A stretch of DNA of 64,000 nucleotides from Sequoia sempervirens (GCA_007258455.2 VDFB02193867.1:571793778-571857777), one strand, 5' to 3'. Shown: positions 47,063-58,382, numbered from the stretch's first letter. A program made the numbers and translations. The notes: generated from the sequence alone by a model not told the origin.

Positions 47063-48074
47063 TGTTGAATACCCAAGATACTGAGACAGAGGGTGAATCA
47101 ACATCTTAAACTTTTTGAACAAACACCATCCAATTACTCCAATGCATATAATAGTAAAGATAAACAAGAGCATTAGCAGAACATGAAAACAAACAACACA
47201 TGAACACTAGGATTTTTACGTGGAAAACCCAAAATGGGAAAAACCATGGTGAGGGTTAGCTCACAATATAGTATAACTGGTTATAATATATTACAAAGGG
47301 GTGGCTCATTGTCAGGACTCACTATCCAAATTGGGAGGCTCACTGCCTACAAAAGATACAGTAACACAATGGATTACAACAAGAAAATGAACTGATAATG
47401 TTACACCTAACAAGTGTTGATTCAGTTCCTTTGATGCTCAGTAAACTGACTTAACACACTTCATCATACTTGTCTTCTTCGCATATTTCAATACTTCCTC
47501 ACAACCGCTGCAATCTCAAAGCAATCCAATATATATAGTTGATTCATCTGCAAACATTAATTAGGTCGACCTAATTATATGCAACCCTTATTCACCAAAA
47601 AATCAACTATTGGTTTCAAGCTTGTACAAAAACTTTCCAAAAACAATTCAAACATGTACCATGCTACAACATGTCGACATGGACCAAAGATAGGTCACAC
47701 ATACATCGACAACACAAAATTAATCTATTACAAGATCAACTATCCAATAGGTCAGCTAGAGATAGACCTAATAATAAAATGCAACAACAGAGTAATGCCA
47801 ACTCTCTGTACGAGAACATGTGCACACGAGATTCTAAACATACAACATTTCATCATCCAAAAACCATTCCCCAAAATTGCAAGCAAAGATAATCATTAGT
47901 GGAGGATTGCAGACCAAAATACCGAAGGATGATAACTGCATACCGGTTAAGATACCGATTCTGAATACCAGATCAAGCTTGAACTTAACCTTATAGTTGT
48001 AACTCATATAACATGGTGGCATCAATGACAACACAAAGCTTCAAAATAATATATTCTTCTTCATTCTTCCAACA
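47063..48074 (-). repeat. 3' LTR of the pol-less copia-type element
   Basis: Direct repeat of 52605-53600. It contains the block CCCAAAATGGGAAAAACCA, followed by GGTGAGGGTTAGCTCAC, that also appears, diverged, in the LTR at 56158-57450. The two copies of this LTR differ by scattered substitutions and small indels. Confidence 0.9.
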
Positions 48075-48094
48075 ATATACCCCTTTGTCATTGA
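48075..48094 (-). other. Polypurine tract
   Basis: On the minus strand CAATGACAAAGGGGTATAT lies directly before the 3' LTR start. The same motif, GACAAAGGGG(A/T)ATAT, is next to the LTR at 57450, consistent with the same copia lineage. Confidence 0.85.
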
Positions 48095-48254
48095 TGGCAA
48101 CATGTGCCAAAATTTACAAAACTTCTTATGTGCAATACACTCTTTCCCTTTCCTCTTCACAACATTCTCTCCCCCTACAGACCTCTTATGAAATTGTCTC
48201 CCCCTTTGACATCAAGGACAAAGGGCAGTCCAAAAATATGAAAAGAAAAAAGCA

Positions 48255-51036
48255 TTACCCGAAGGATGGCAAGCCTTGAAGCTCGTTAAGAATATCTTGC
48301 CAAGTTTCCTTTCCATTCTCCCAACTCTTCTTAGTAGACAACAACATTTTGTTCAGAGATTCCAATTCCACCAGACTTTCTTCTGCATCATCTGGAGTAC
48401 CTGGAGTTAGAATGATCTTATCTAATCTCTCTACATTTTCCAAAGCATTGGCTACCGGAGTGTAGTCCATTCTCACAAGGTCACCTAGATGACCAAATCT
48501 TTTGATGATATCTTCCTTCTACTTCTATAGAATAAAGAATTTTTCTCTGTGAGTCGAGACAACATTCCAAGTCATTCTATCTCTATCTTTGGATGCACTA
48601 TAGGAGCTGGAGACAACAATCAACTGGGACTCAATGGAGTCTATGAGATCTTTGATGTTTTGAGTGGCATCCGACCACTTAATGCAGTAAGCAAAGACAA
48701 CATTTGCTTCAGATTCACAAGCCTGCATAACTTCTAGATTCTTTTCAACATTGGTGTGTGCTAGAGTACACTTATCATGAAGTGCTAAAATTATTTTCTC
48801 CGCCAACTTCTCTTCAACCTCTTGCCTTGTCTTCTCACTAAGTCTGAAGGAATAATCCTTGAAGGAGTCCAATAAAAGTTTCAATTTTTCTACTTGAGTG
48901 AGAGATGTATCCATTGATGTACTGAGTGTAACCTCTTGCAAGGATTTGAGAGCATCATCAATAAGATTTGTTCCTTTATGATGTGTTTCCAAAATTTCTC
49001 TTCTTCTGGATGCATGCAATGCATCCCCTAACACCAACTTATGAATATGAGAAATTTTATCCAAGTCCACACTACCTTGAATTATGAGTTGTAGAAGTTC
49101 TGGAGGAATCACCAATTGGAATTTGATTTGCTTGGATAACAAGCCTTTCAATACATCATCACCGAAGGGGGATTCTCTGGGGGACCTTTGAGATTCTACA
49201 ACCTGCCTTTGATCTTCTTCATTCTTCTGGGTAGATTCCCCATTCCTTTCTTCTTCCTCTAAACTTCCTTTTTCCTCTACCTTCTCTTCTTCTTCTATTT
49301 CTTTTCCATCTTCTTTTTCATCTTTGTCTTTGTTCCCTTCTTCTTCATTCCCTTCACCTTCTCCTTTATCTTGTTCTCCTTCAACTTTATCTTTTTCTTC
49401 TTCAACATGTTCCAGAGGGACAATATCATGCTTCTCTAGCTCAACTTCTTCAACATTTTGTTTCTCCATCTCTGGAGGATCATTTGAAACACCTGTATCT
49501 GGAGGGATATCTACATCATTTGTTTCTAGAGGAATGCCTATATCACCTGTACCAGAAGGAATGTCTTCCTTAACCTCTTTAGAAACTTCTCCTGATTTAG
49601 GTGTAGAACTAGATGGGAGTGCACCAAGCATACCATATTTTTCAGCCATAGCCTTGATGGCTTTTGAAGTTTTTTTTCCTTATTTTCTTTATCTACTTCT
49701 TGTCCTTTGTCATCAAAGTGTTCACTCTTTTCTTCATTCAAAACATCTTTGAGCAGAGCTTCTTCAAGGTTTCCAAATCATTTGGGGTCAAAGAGGACCC
49801 AAGTTTCTCAAATGCATCATTTCTAATCTTCTCTTCCAATTCAATAGCCTTTGATCTCCTTTTCATCAGGGCTTCCACAATTTCTCAAGAACATCGTTCT
49901 TCACATAATCCCAACTAACTTCCAAAGTAATGACATACTAAATAATAGCTAAAATTAAAGTTTTTCTATCCTCTCTACCTACTTGATCATAAATTTCTAT
50001 AGTAGGCAACAACATATCTTCAAAGTGTATCAAGCTATTGACTAAAGCTTCCAATCTAAGAGGGGAATGAGGCCTTACTGGTGAGGTCTTCTATTCTTCT
50101 TGGTTTGAAGAAGCTTCTTCTGACATCTTAGCCTTCTTTGATTATGGTTTGGTGTGCACATGAACACCAAAACCTTGTTCTTCATCTTCTTTAGAGGACA
50201 ATACATAATGAAATCTTTTAGATCCGACACTAGCTTCCTGTGAAGCACCTTCACCAGAGGATCTTCTCTTTCTTACTAATTTTCCTACAGGGTCTTCCTC
50301 CTCTTCCTCTTGTTCTTTGATGATGCTAAGATTCTTTTCCCTTGCCATCTTCAAGTTCTCAAACAACTGCTACAGGAGAAGTTCACACAAATCATAATTT
50401 GCACCATATACTACCATGTCATAACTAGTGTAAATAGTTGTAGCAGATACAAAGTTATCTCTATTAGTGAAGTAGATATTGTGTCCGATCATTATTGCAA
50501 CATACTTCACAATAGGATTAGTGATAGGCTTTGTAGTAAGAGCCCTCCCATCATATGTAGCTCCGGTGAGTTCCATCACCACTTCATTCTTCACATATTT
50601 CAACACTGGTACCAGTCTGATATCACAGAGTCCGGTAATAGCCTTAATTACTTAGTTATAAGGTGAGGTTTGTCAGTCCACAAGAACTTAACATGCATTC
50701 TACTGAGAGCTGGTTTTACATACTTATCATCAATAGTGGAGCAGAAGTTAGGAAAGTAATTCCATCGATCAAATTTTTTCCCAACAATATTTAAATACTC
50801 AGGTTTTATCAAGAAATCATCCCCAGTGAGCTCATTCCGCCATATGTCTATCAACTTACTTTGATTGTATTCCTCAGTCTTAACTCGAATATACATCCTA
50901 GTGTCTTCGGTAGGCATAACTTCATGAGGAATCGATGAGAAGGCGCCTAGAGGGTTGTCTTTGAAAACCTTCATAAAATATTTCTTATAGACAATCTAGG
51001 TCTTTCTGACACAGTAACAACTACAGGGGTTGCCAT
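48255..51036 (-). pseudogene. Long element-borne frame, unrecognised protein of about 925 codons
   Basis: Starts at the ATG at 51036 (MATPVVVTVSERPRL) and is readable to a TAA at 48255-48257. The N-terminal globular part includes FKDNPLGAFSSIPHEVMPTE, SKLIDIWRNELTGDDFLIKP, RWNYFPNFCSTIDDKYVKPA and ELTGATYDGRALTTKPITNP. A basic patch follows (GKLVRKRRSSGEGAS), then a mid-region (RLEALVNSLIHFEDMLLPTI), a very acidic Glu/Lys stretch (about 49490-49230) and a helical C-terminal part to LNELQGLPSFG. It is broken by one-base shifts near 50985 and 50650 and between about 49650 and 49900, and by stops that are mainly TAG (including two at 48527-48519). It loosely recalls plant mobile-domain or putative transposon proteins, but I do not recognise the family. 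It could be a captured host gene, an env-position frame left after pol loss, or a novel element protein. Confidence 0.7.
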
Positions 51037-51555
51037 TTCTCCACAAATCAAGATCAAATGATTTCAGAACAAATATTCACACAAACCCACAACAACATAG
51101 AAAAGCAAAATACATTTTTCCATCGTGAAAACCAGAACTAGGGTTTGCACAACTCACACTTCAAATCACCTCAAGAACGCTCTAAAAAGATTTTCACTTT
51201 CTTCAAATGCACAACTGATCAAAATGCCTTACAAAATCACTTTATAAAACAACGATCTACCCTAATTCACATTAAATGAAATAGATTTCAAAAAGCTGAT
51301 AAAAACCCTTCTTCACTACACTGAAAAACCCTAATTTTCTCTACAAAATGATCATGTCTACAACTTTTTCTTCCGGTTCCTTTTGCATAACCTCTGTTTA
51401 TCCATTCCTTACAACATATCTTCGTGCAAAAGAATGACACACCAAATATCTAGGGATTTTGAACAATTTTCTGTTAAAGCTCCCCCTAAGACCATGCTAG
51501 GTCTAATTGCCAGAGGAATTGTCTACATCGGATGGGGGAGTATACGCATCTAATG
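51037..51555 (-). other. Spacer between gag remnant and long frame
   Basis: About 520 bp with stops in all minus-strand frames and no pol motif. This is where a protease and integrase would begin in a standard copia element. It probably holds the leader of the downstream frame or a deletion scar. Confidence 0.55.
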
Positions 51556-52536
51556 TTATTGGCTCTTCTTCTTCCATATCTTGTGCTTAACCTCATTCTT
51601 GTCAATTTCCTTTACTGGTTCATTCTTCTTTACTGGATTAGATTGCTTTCCCTTTTTACTTCTACAAACTTTTGAAATGTGTCCAGATTTATTGTAGTTG
51701 TAGCAAACAACATTTTTTTGACTTGTTTGACCTCCATTAACCCTTGATCTACATTGATTTGCTTTCTATCCAAAATTATTACATGTATAGCAGTAGCCAA
51801 CAAAAGATTGATTTAATCTACCTCCATTAAACCCAATCATCATCTGAGTTATGCATTCACTAGCTCTATGTCCAACTTTCTTGCATGCAAAACATTGTTT
51901 GGAGAAGGAACTAGAAAACTGATTCATTCTGCTTCTATACTTTATTGCCTTGTGACCAAATTTAGTACATGAAAAGAAAACACCATTGAAAGATGGATAC
52001 CTTTGAGCATTTGGTTGTCTAATAGGTGGTCTTCTTTTCTCCTTCCATTTATATTGAGTCTTTTGATTATCCACTATGTTTGAGGTCTGCACAACCTTAG
52101 AGCTTTCACCGACCTCATTTCATAGTCTTTTGATTATCCATTTAGCAAGGTTTTGCCCTGCAATCAACTCATCAAGTTTGGTGGAGCTTGTCTTGAAATT
52201 ATCTTTATGAAGTTTTGCTTTCTCCAAATCTGCTTTCGGGTTCACCACCTCTTGTTCAAGTCTTGTGCATTCATCAATCTTGCTTTGCACCACTGTATTT
52301 AGACAATATTCAATTCTCTTCTTTTCCTCCACTTGCACCTTCAATACGGTAACCTCTTCATTAGCTTGTTTCAGTTGCTCACTCAATTCTCTATGTCTTT
52401 CTTTGAATTTATTCAATCGATCTTTCAATTTCTAGATGCATTCATTTGCCTCGTCAAGATTTTCTTTCAAATCTCTATTTTCACTTTCAGCCTTGTCAAG
52501 ATCTTCAAGAGCAGCTCGAAGTTCTTTATCATCCAT
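51556..52536 (-). pseudogene. Copia-type gag remnant with coiled coil and four zinc-knuckle-like motifs
   Basis: One minus-strand frame from the ATG at 52536 (MDDKELRAALEDLDKAESEN) to a TAA at 51558-51556, 326 codons, with three internal stops (near 52432, 52118 and 51766). The first 150 residues form a predicted coiled coil (RHRELSEQLKQANEEVTVLK). Four CCHC-like motifs follow: CTKFGHKAIKY (degenerate), CFACKKVGHRASEC (intact), a third with its His replaced by a stop, and CYNYNKSGHISKVC (second Cys lost). The arrangement recalls SIRE-type copia gag C-termini. The usual N-terminal gag domain is absent: the start lies only about 55 bp from the PBS. Confidence 0.78.
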
Positions 52537-52590
52537 TTTTTCAATCTTCAAAATATTCTTCAAGTTGTTAGGATTCTTCGAAGGAACCAA

Positions 52591-52602
52591 GGTCTGATAC
52601 CA
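52591..52602 (-). other. Primer binding site (initiator Met tRNA-like)
   Basis: Minus strand TGGTATCAGACC, two bases after the 5' LTR end. It matches the plant initiator-Met PBS TGGTATCAGAGC at 11 of 12 positions. Confidence 0.85.
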
Positions 52603-52604
52603 AT

Positions 52605-53600
52605 TGTTGAATACCCAAGATACTGAGAGGGGGGGTGAATCCGTATCTTTTTAAACTTATTGAGAAAACACCATCTAATTACTCCAATGCATATAATATT
52701 AAAGATAAGCAAGATCATTAACAAAACATGAAAAAATGCAATACATGAACACTAGGCTTTTTACGTGGAAAACCCAAAATGGGAAAAACCACGGTGAGGG
52801 TTAGCTCACAATATAGTATAACCAGTTATAAGATATTACAAAGGGGTGGCTCACTATCAGGACTCACTATCCAAATTGGGAGGCTCACTGCCTACAAATG
52901 ATACAGTAACAAAATGGCTTACAACGAGAAAATGAATTGATAATGTTATACCTAACAAGTGTTGATTCTGTTCCTTTGATGCTCATTAAAATGTCTTAAC
53001 ACACTTCATCATACTTGTCTTCTTCACATACTTCAATACTTCTTCACAACTGCTGCAATCTCAAAACAATCCAATATAGCTGATTCGTCCGCAAGCATCA
53101 ATTAGGTCGACCTAATTAGATGCAACCCTTATTCACCAAAAAATAAACTGTTGGCTTCAAGCTTGTACAAAAACTTTCCAAAAACAATTCAAACGTGTAG
53201 CATGCTACAACATATCGACATGGACCAAAGATAGGTCACACATACATCCACAACACAAAATTAATCTATTACAACATCAACTATCCAATAGGCTGGCCAA
53301 AGATAGACCTAATAACAAAATGCAATAAAGTAATGCCAACTCTCTGTACGAGCACATGTGCACATGAGATTCTGAACATACAACCTTTCATCATCCAAAA
53401 ACCATTCCCCAAAATCGCAAGCAAAGATAATCATCAGCGGAGGATTGTAGACCAAAATATCGAAGGATGATAACTGTATACTGGTTCAAAATACCAGATC
53501 AAGCTTGAACTTAACCTTGCAGTTGCAACTCATATAAAATGGTGACATCAATGACAACACAAAGCTATAAAATAAGATGTTCTTCTTCATTCTTCCAACA
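52605..53600 (-). repeat. 5' LTR of the pol-less copia-type element
   Basis: Partner of 47063-48074, 996 bp. On the minus strand it starts TGTTGGAAGAATG and ends TATTCAACA. It is followed on the plus side by the target repeat AAGAG. Confidence 0.9.
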
Positions 53601-53605
53601 AAGAG

Positions 53606-54524
53606 TATGTCTAATGTTGATTTTATTAATGTCAACTATGATAATTAAAGGGTTTGCCTACTTCTGTATTTCCAGAGGTGGGAGTTCCTGTGGATATAAT
53701 GTAATATTCAGCGAATCCAGACGAATATGAGCTATTAAAACATTAACATCCATTGGCCTAGCAGAAGAAGGCAAGAGGATATGTTGCAAGGTTTCCTGAA
53801 GCAAACCTTGATAAACCGAAGTAGACTAAAGCAAACCCACAGTGAGATCTTGGTCAAAGTAATACAAAGTTGCTCAACAAGATCATGATCACCATGTGCT
53901 TTAGTTGTAGGTTTAGGCGCTTGAGGAAGGCTTGGTTGAGAAGGTGGTAAAGAAGTAGGTTGATCAACATGTTGTTTATTCCTTCTAGTATTATAAGTAT
54001 GGGCTATTGCTCTATAAGAGGGAGCCTTGGAAAGATAAGGAGAATCACTATAAAATGGAACACCATTAATAAAACAAATCCTTTTAGGAGAAGGACTAGC
54101 TAGGTTAGATAAATGACCAGTCTCTTAGGCCTTTTAGAGGTGACAAAGAAATAGATGATATTTACAGATTCCTTACAACTTATAGAGGAATCATTTGAAG
54201 AAATATGCTCAACATCCATCCTTGGAGGATCCGATATGAGAAGAACTTCATCATTTACTAATGCATCATCTCTAGAAGAGAGTGCATTGTAATGAAGAGA
54301 AGGTAGAGTAATGTTAAGAAAAGTATCAATGATTTCATATTTTTGCAACAAAACATCTTCCGAAGTGAGGAATTTCATGAGAAGTATCAAATATACCAAG
54401 TGACATAGGCAAAGCCAAGTCACCATCACATGCATGAAATGGAACATCATTAACACTTTCAATAAAATTAGAAATTGAAGTGATAAAAGAAGACATTAAA
54501 TTCATTAAGGGGAAGGTTATTTCA
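53606..54524 (-). pseudogene. Gag to protease remnant of the gypsy-like element, N-terminal side
   Basis: Minus-strand reading in two main frames: VNDVPFHACDGDLALPMSLG and SPSPKRICFINGVPFYSDSP, then YNTRRNKQHVDQPTSLPPSQ and LVEQLCITLTKISLW. The last resembles the linker segment before the protease in plant gypsy polyproteins. Frameshifts and stops are frequent. It continues into the protease at 47062 after the nested element is set aside. Confidence 0.55.
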
Positions 54525-54538
54525 TGTTGGGTTCACCA
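54525..54538 (-). other. Putative primer binding site
   Basis: Minus strand TGGTGAACCCAACA, three bases after the 5' LTR. It has the TGG start required to pair with a tRNA CCA end; which tRNA is not identified. Confidence 0.55.
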
Positions 54539-54541
54539 AAA

Positions 54542-55828
54542 TATAGAGAAGGGGGATTCACTGCTCATGAGTCTCTTTATTCTCAAGAGAATCCTAGGGA
54601 GCGAACTGCCCTAAAGTACCTCAAGGAATAATGTTCAAGCATCAAGACAAAAAGGTGAGATTTCCAGAATCAAAGAGAATAGATCACAAAGTTTTTTTTG
54701 AAAAACTAATAGGCTCTCGAACAAAGGACGACAACACAAAACAAGGATGACAACACGACACACTAGAGTCCTAGAGGTGCATTGGCATCTTGTACGGACT
54801 AGAAAGTGGGAATATCACATAAAACAACAAAGCGAATACTGACAATATGATTACTAAGAATTTATAGAATGCGAGAAAGTAACAAAATATAATAGAACTA
54901 AAATAAAGTAGAAAGGAAGTTCTCACAATAGACCAAGAAATGAAGCCTCAAAGAAATATTTTCAATACCTGCACACATAAGATCAAGGGAAAATGTTGGG
55001 GCTGTTTAGGGGGTTGCCGCAATCAAACCCACATTTGGGTGTTCCCACCTCCACCTACAACTAGATAGATAGAGAGGAATAATAAGTAGAAATGAAATGA
55101 ATGTAAGAGTGATAAAAACAATCCCCGCTCAAGGAGGGGAACCTGTATCATGAAATAGAGATGCATTAAATAGGGGATGTGAGAAATCCGAAGATGCTCA
55201 AAGATACAAGGTAAGCAAGATATCACTTGCAAGGTTTAAGGAAGCCGAGAAGAGAGATAGAGTTGCGAGAGCCAAGAGAGTTGCAAATAGTGTTGTAAGA
55301 GCTTGAGAGCTTGAGTGCTGTAGAAAGTTGTAGAGAGCTATGCAAGTAAGAGAAAAATAAGAAAATGTCTGTGAGAGAAGCCAATAAGCTAGACAAGCTA
55401 GAAGACCAAATAAATTGAAAATATATCTTTCAAAGAGAATAGGAAGGAAAAGAATCTTCTCAAGCCGTTACAAGGCATATCGGGTTGTTACCATTGAAAA
55501 AAGTAGCTGACAAGTGGCAAGGCACTTAGAAACGGTCATTTGAACATTGAAATGTCATAGGATGCTAGCGTGGCATGTGGATGTTTGCACAACATGCTAG
55601 TGTCCAAACAAATCACAGTACAAAATGACAGGCATGAGAAAAACTCAAGGTTCGACACAAAGCTCACGTATGAGGGTAGCTGTTGAAAAGAGGTCCTGAG
55701 CATGCTGAGAGGGGTAAAGGTTGATGTAGGGGCTAAAATGAGCCTACACAAGTACTAAGGGAGTGGAAATTAAAGTGGATGCAAAGAAGCATGTGAAATT
55801 TCAAGGGGTGCAATTTTATGACATTACA
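54542..55828 (-). repeat. 5' LTR of the 43219-55828 element
   Basis: Partner of 43219-44507. Its inner end reads TATAGAG where the other copy reads TGTAGAG, so the terminal CA of this LTR has mutated to TA on the minus strand. Confidence 0.88.
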
Positions 55829-56157
55829 ACACATTTAAAGCATTTTCACCCTACTAGGTAAAAGTTAATAAGTAGTAGCACAATGGGGTGTAACATATCC
55901 TCCCCCTTGTGAATCATTATCCTTGATGATTTTAAGTAGCTGATATAGATATAAAATATAAGCATAAACATATTAGAGTGGTTTTTTAAGAAATATCAAA
56001 AGCATGTAAGACATGTGGAAACTTCTACTTAATCTTAGCACAGTCTTCTCAAGTGGCAGAATCTTCTACATATTGGTCCCATTGGACTTTACATTACAAA
56101 ACCTCTCTGTTAAGTAAGTGAAGCTTACGTTTTCTGAGCACTTTGAGAGACTTGATT
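55829..56157 (-). mobile_element. 3' end of an older Ty3/gypsy chromovirus (chromodomain, PPT, LTR start)
   Basis: The minus strand from 56157 reads KVLRKRKLHLLNREVL, a TAG, then CKVQWDQYVEDSAT, a TGA and EDCAKIK, a chromodomain in which the two stops fall at conserved positions (the second at the Trp of the ATWE motif). Downstream is the polypurine tract CACAAGGGGGAGGATA (55911-55896) and an LTR start TGTTACACCCC at 55895. The LTR is cut at 55829 by the next element and should resume left of 43219. The copia element at 56158 is inserted within its chromodomain. Confidence 0.75.
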
Positions 56158-57450
56158 TGTTGAACAAGACAATTGAGAGGAGGGGTGAATCAGTTGTAAC
56201 AAATTTAAGCTTTTAGAACTTCCACCAAAAATTAGATCAATCACAAATCCTTTACTCCACTAGTATAATTAATCATTAAGCGCAAAAGAAAAAAACTAAA
56301 AAAACATCACACACACATAATAACACCAAATTTATGTGGAAAACCCAATAAGGGAAAAAACACGGTGAGTATTAGCTCACAAAATAGATAATATCAAAAC
56401 ATATTATAAAGGCTCACTGCCAGAGAAGGCTCACTACAAAAATAGAACTCACTGTTTGGATCAAGATTCATTGTCCAACAAGGGTTAACTACCTGGAGGG
56501 CTCACTACCACAAAATTACAAAGAAGATAGAAGATATTTTTTACAAAGAGAAAATAATCTCAATGCAACAGAGATTTCCACCATAAATCACTCAAACAAT
56601 TGTAGACATGCATGAATGATAGAGTACACCTTTAGCTCACTACTTCTAGAAATTCTACAATTAGATTTCACACTAATCTACACAAGCTCACATCAAATAC
56701 ACTATTTTGCATCTATCTCCCATCTATCTTGCTTGCATTTTATGTCTTTCACAAACATCTCAACTTGCATTTATAACATCTTCAACTTTGAAACTTATCC
56801 AAAGTCGGTCATACACCACTTGTATTTACAAATTCAAATTAGGTCAGTGCCAAAACATTCTATGGTGGAATTAGAATGAGGGAAAACTAATCACATGCTT
56901 CAACATGTTTCTGGAAGCTTCAAAAGTAGTGTTAAACATAAGGTCGACCAAACCAGTGTAAACACATAAACAATTAAGCACACACAACCTTAGCATGATT
57001 CAATCCTTCCAGATAACCAAATTAACTTTGACATCATCTCTTCAAGTTATCCTAAAAACTGCAAGTCATAAGAATCTATCAAAAATAAATTCAAAGCAAC
57101 TACATTTCTTCCAAACCTCAACTAGATACAAAGAAAAACATGATTTACAACTGGTGAACATAACTCGCACTGTACAATGATCCATAAACCAAAAATATGG
57201 ATATAGTAGCTTCCCACAACCATGAACAATACCTCAGATCCTTACTAGAATAGCAACACATTTCAAATCAAAATACGAAGCAAACAATGAACACTTGCAA
57301 CCTTTCTTCATTACAATTTTCTCAATATCCTCGACATATGTAGTCAATAACCATTATCCATGACATCAATGGCAACAACAACTAGTTGAAAACTAGTCAA
57401 CTAGTTGACATCAATGACAACACCTTCATACTTTTTTCATACTTGCAACA
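56158..57450 (-). repeat. 3' LTR of the copia element
   Basis: Minus strand TGTTGCAAGTATG to TTGTTCAACA. It shares with the LTRs at 47063 and 52605 the outer-end block GTGAATC, the block GTGGAAAACCCAA followed by GGTGAG and TTAGCTCAC, and the repeated GGCTCACTGCC words, but is clearly diverged. The partner LTR is outside the window, so the element's target duplication cannot be checked. Confidence 0.8.
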
Positions 57451-57797
57451 ATATTCCCCTTTGTCATTGATGGCAACACATGATGTGAAAAACCATCAAA
57501 GACAACACAATAGATCTAAACTCATTTTCTCATGATTTTTGAATTTTCTCCCCCTTAGAAGATAAATTTTTTCACATGATACTTTCTTCCTTTTCACATC
57601 TTCCTCTCCCCCTTTGAGATCAATGGCAAGGGAAAAATATGTTTTATATTGATTTCCCCTTTGACATTAAGAACAAAATACTCTTTTAATGACAACATAT
57701 GACACTACCTACTCCCCTTGAGAGGTAGCCACCAAACATTAGTCCAGAAGAAAGATAGATCCATAGACCCACTAGATTGATGCATCTCCATATGCAT
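57451..57797 (-). other. Copia 3' untranslated region and polypurine tract
   Basis: Non-coding stretch between the pol stop and the 3' LTR. It holds the polypurine tract at 57451-57470 and several plus-strand CCCCTTTG words (GGGG-rich on the minus strand) that look like extra polypurine copies near 57540-57720. Confidence 0.65.
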
Positions 57798-58331
57798 CTA
57801 GTTCAAGAAAGGAGGGGAAATAATCCCTAACTTCTCTTGTAGATACTGAAAAGTATCTTTACGAAGAGCCTTTGTAAATATGTCAGCAACCTGATCCCTC
57901 ATAGGTACATACTCAAGTTTTAATTCATTCTCCACAACCTTATCTCTCAAAAAGTGATACCTCATACATATATGCTTTGTCCTCGAAGGCATCACTGGAT
58001 TCGTTGAAATGTTAATTGCACTTGTATTATCGTAGAAGATAGAAATAGGATCATCATATATTATTCTAATATCTTTCAATGTCTGTTTCATCCATAACAT
58101 TTGTGTACAACAAGATGCTATGGAAATATACTCAGCTTCAATAGTGGATATGGAAATTGAATCTTGTTTTTTACTTAACCAAGCCACCAATCTGCAACCA
58201 AGAAAGAATGTACCACCATTTGTACTTTTTTTGTCATCTACACAACTTTCCCAATCTGCATTTGTATAAGCACTTAGAGTAAAATCAATATCCCTAGGAT
58301 ACCACAAGCCATAATATAGAGTGCCATTCAA
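57798..58331 (-). pseudogene. Copia RNase H
   Basis: A 177-codon open stretch: LSAYTNADWESCVDDKKSTN and GGTFFLGCRLVAWLSKKQDS, then STIEAEYISIASCCTQMLWM and the C-terminal end VADIFTKALRKDTFQYLQEK, with a stop at 57798-57800. The Asp of TNADW and the Glu of IEAEY match the acidic residues of Ty1/copia RNase H. It would degrade the RNA template during cDNA synthesis. This is the best-preserved part of the element. Confidence 0.9.
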
Positions 58332-58382
58332 ATATCTAAATATCCTTTTAATAGTAGCAACATGTGTTTCCTTAGGGTCTTC

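Larger units (their letters stand above)
47063..53600 (-). mobile_element. Copia-type LTR element without pol, carrying a long non-retroviral frame
   Basis: A 6.5-kb minus-strand element with a perfect 5-bp duplication AAGAG (47058-47062, 53601-53605), inserted within the protease of the surrounding element. LTRs are 47063-48074 and 52605-53600 (minus strand TGTTGGAAGAATG to GGGTATTCAACA). The PBS TGGTATCAGACC follows the 5' LTR after two bases, and the polypurine tract GACAAAGGGG precedes the 3' LTR. Internally: a gag remnant with coiled coil and zinc knuckles (52536-51556), then a frame of about 925 codons (51036-48255). No protease, integrase, reverse transcriptase or RNase H is visible. 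It shares LTR-end and polypurine-tract features with the copia element at 56158 onward. Confidence 0.85.
43219..55828 (-). mobile_element. Gypsy-like LTR element lacking reverse transcriptase
   Basis: A 12.6-kb minus-strand element (about 6.1 kb after removing the nested insertion at 47063-53600). Direct LTRs lie at 43219-44507 and 54542-55828. The minus-strand polypurine tract AAAGTAGGGGAAAAA directly precedes the left (3') LTR, and a PBS-like TGGTGAACCCAACA follows the right (5') LTR after three bases. Flanks are ACCCA (43214-43218) and ACACA (55829-55833), 4 of 5 matching. Inside are gag-protease remnants only; no reverse transcriptase, RNase H or integrase was found. It would need enzymes in trans. 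It is inserted in the 3' LTR of an older gypsy element. Confidence 0.82.

Noticed and set aside
49324..49752. 142-codon plus-strand frame rich in Ser, Pro and Cys
   Set aside because: It is antisense to the acidic Glu/Lys tract of the long minus-strand frame; Glu-rich coding gives Ser/Phe-rich complements.
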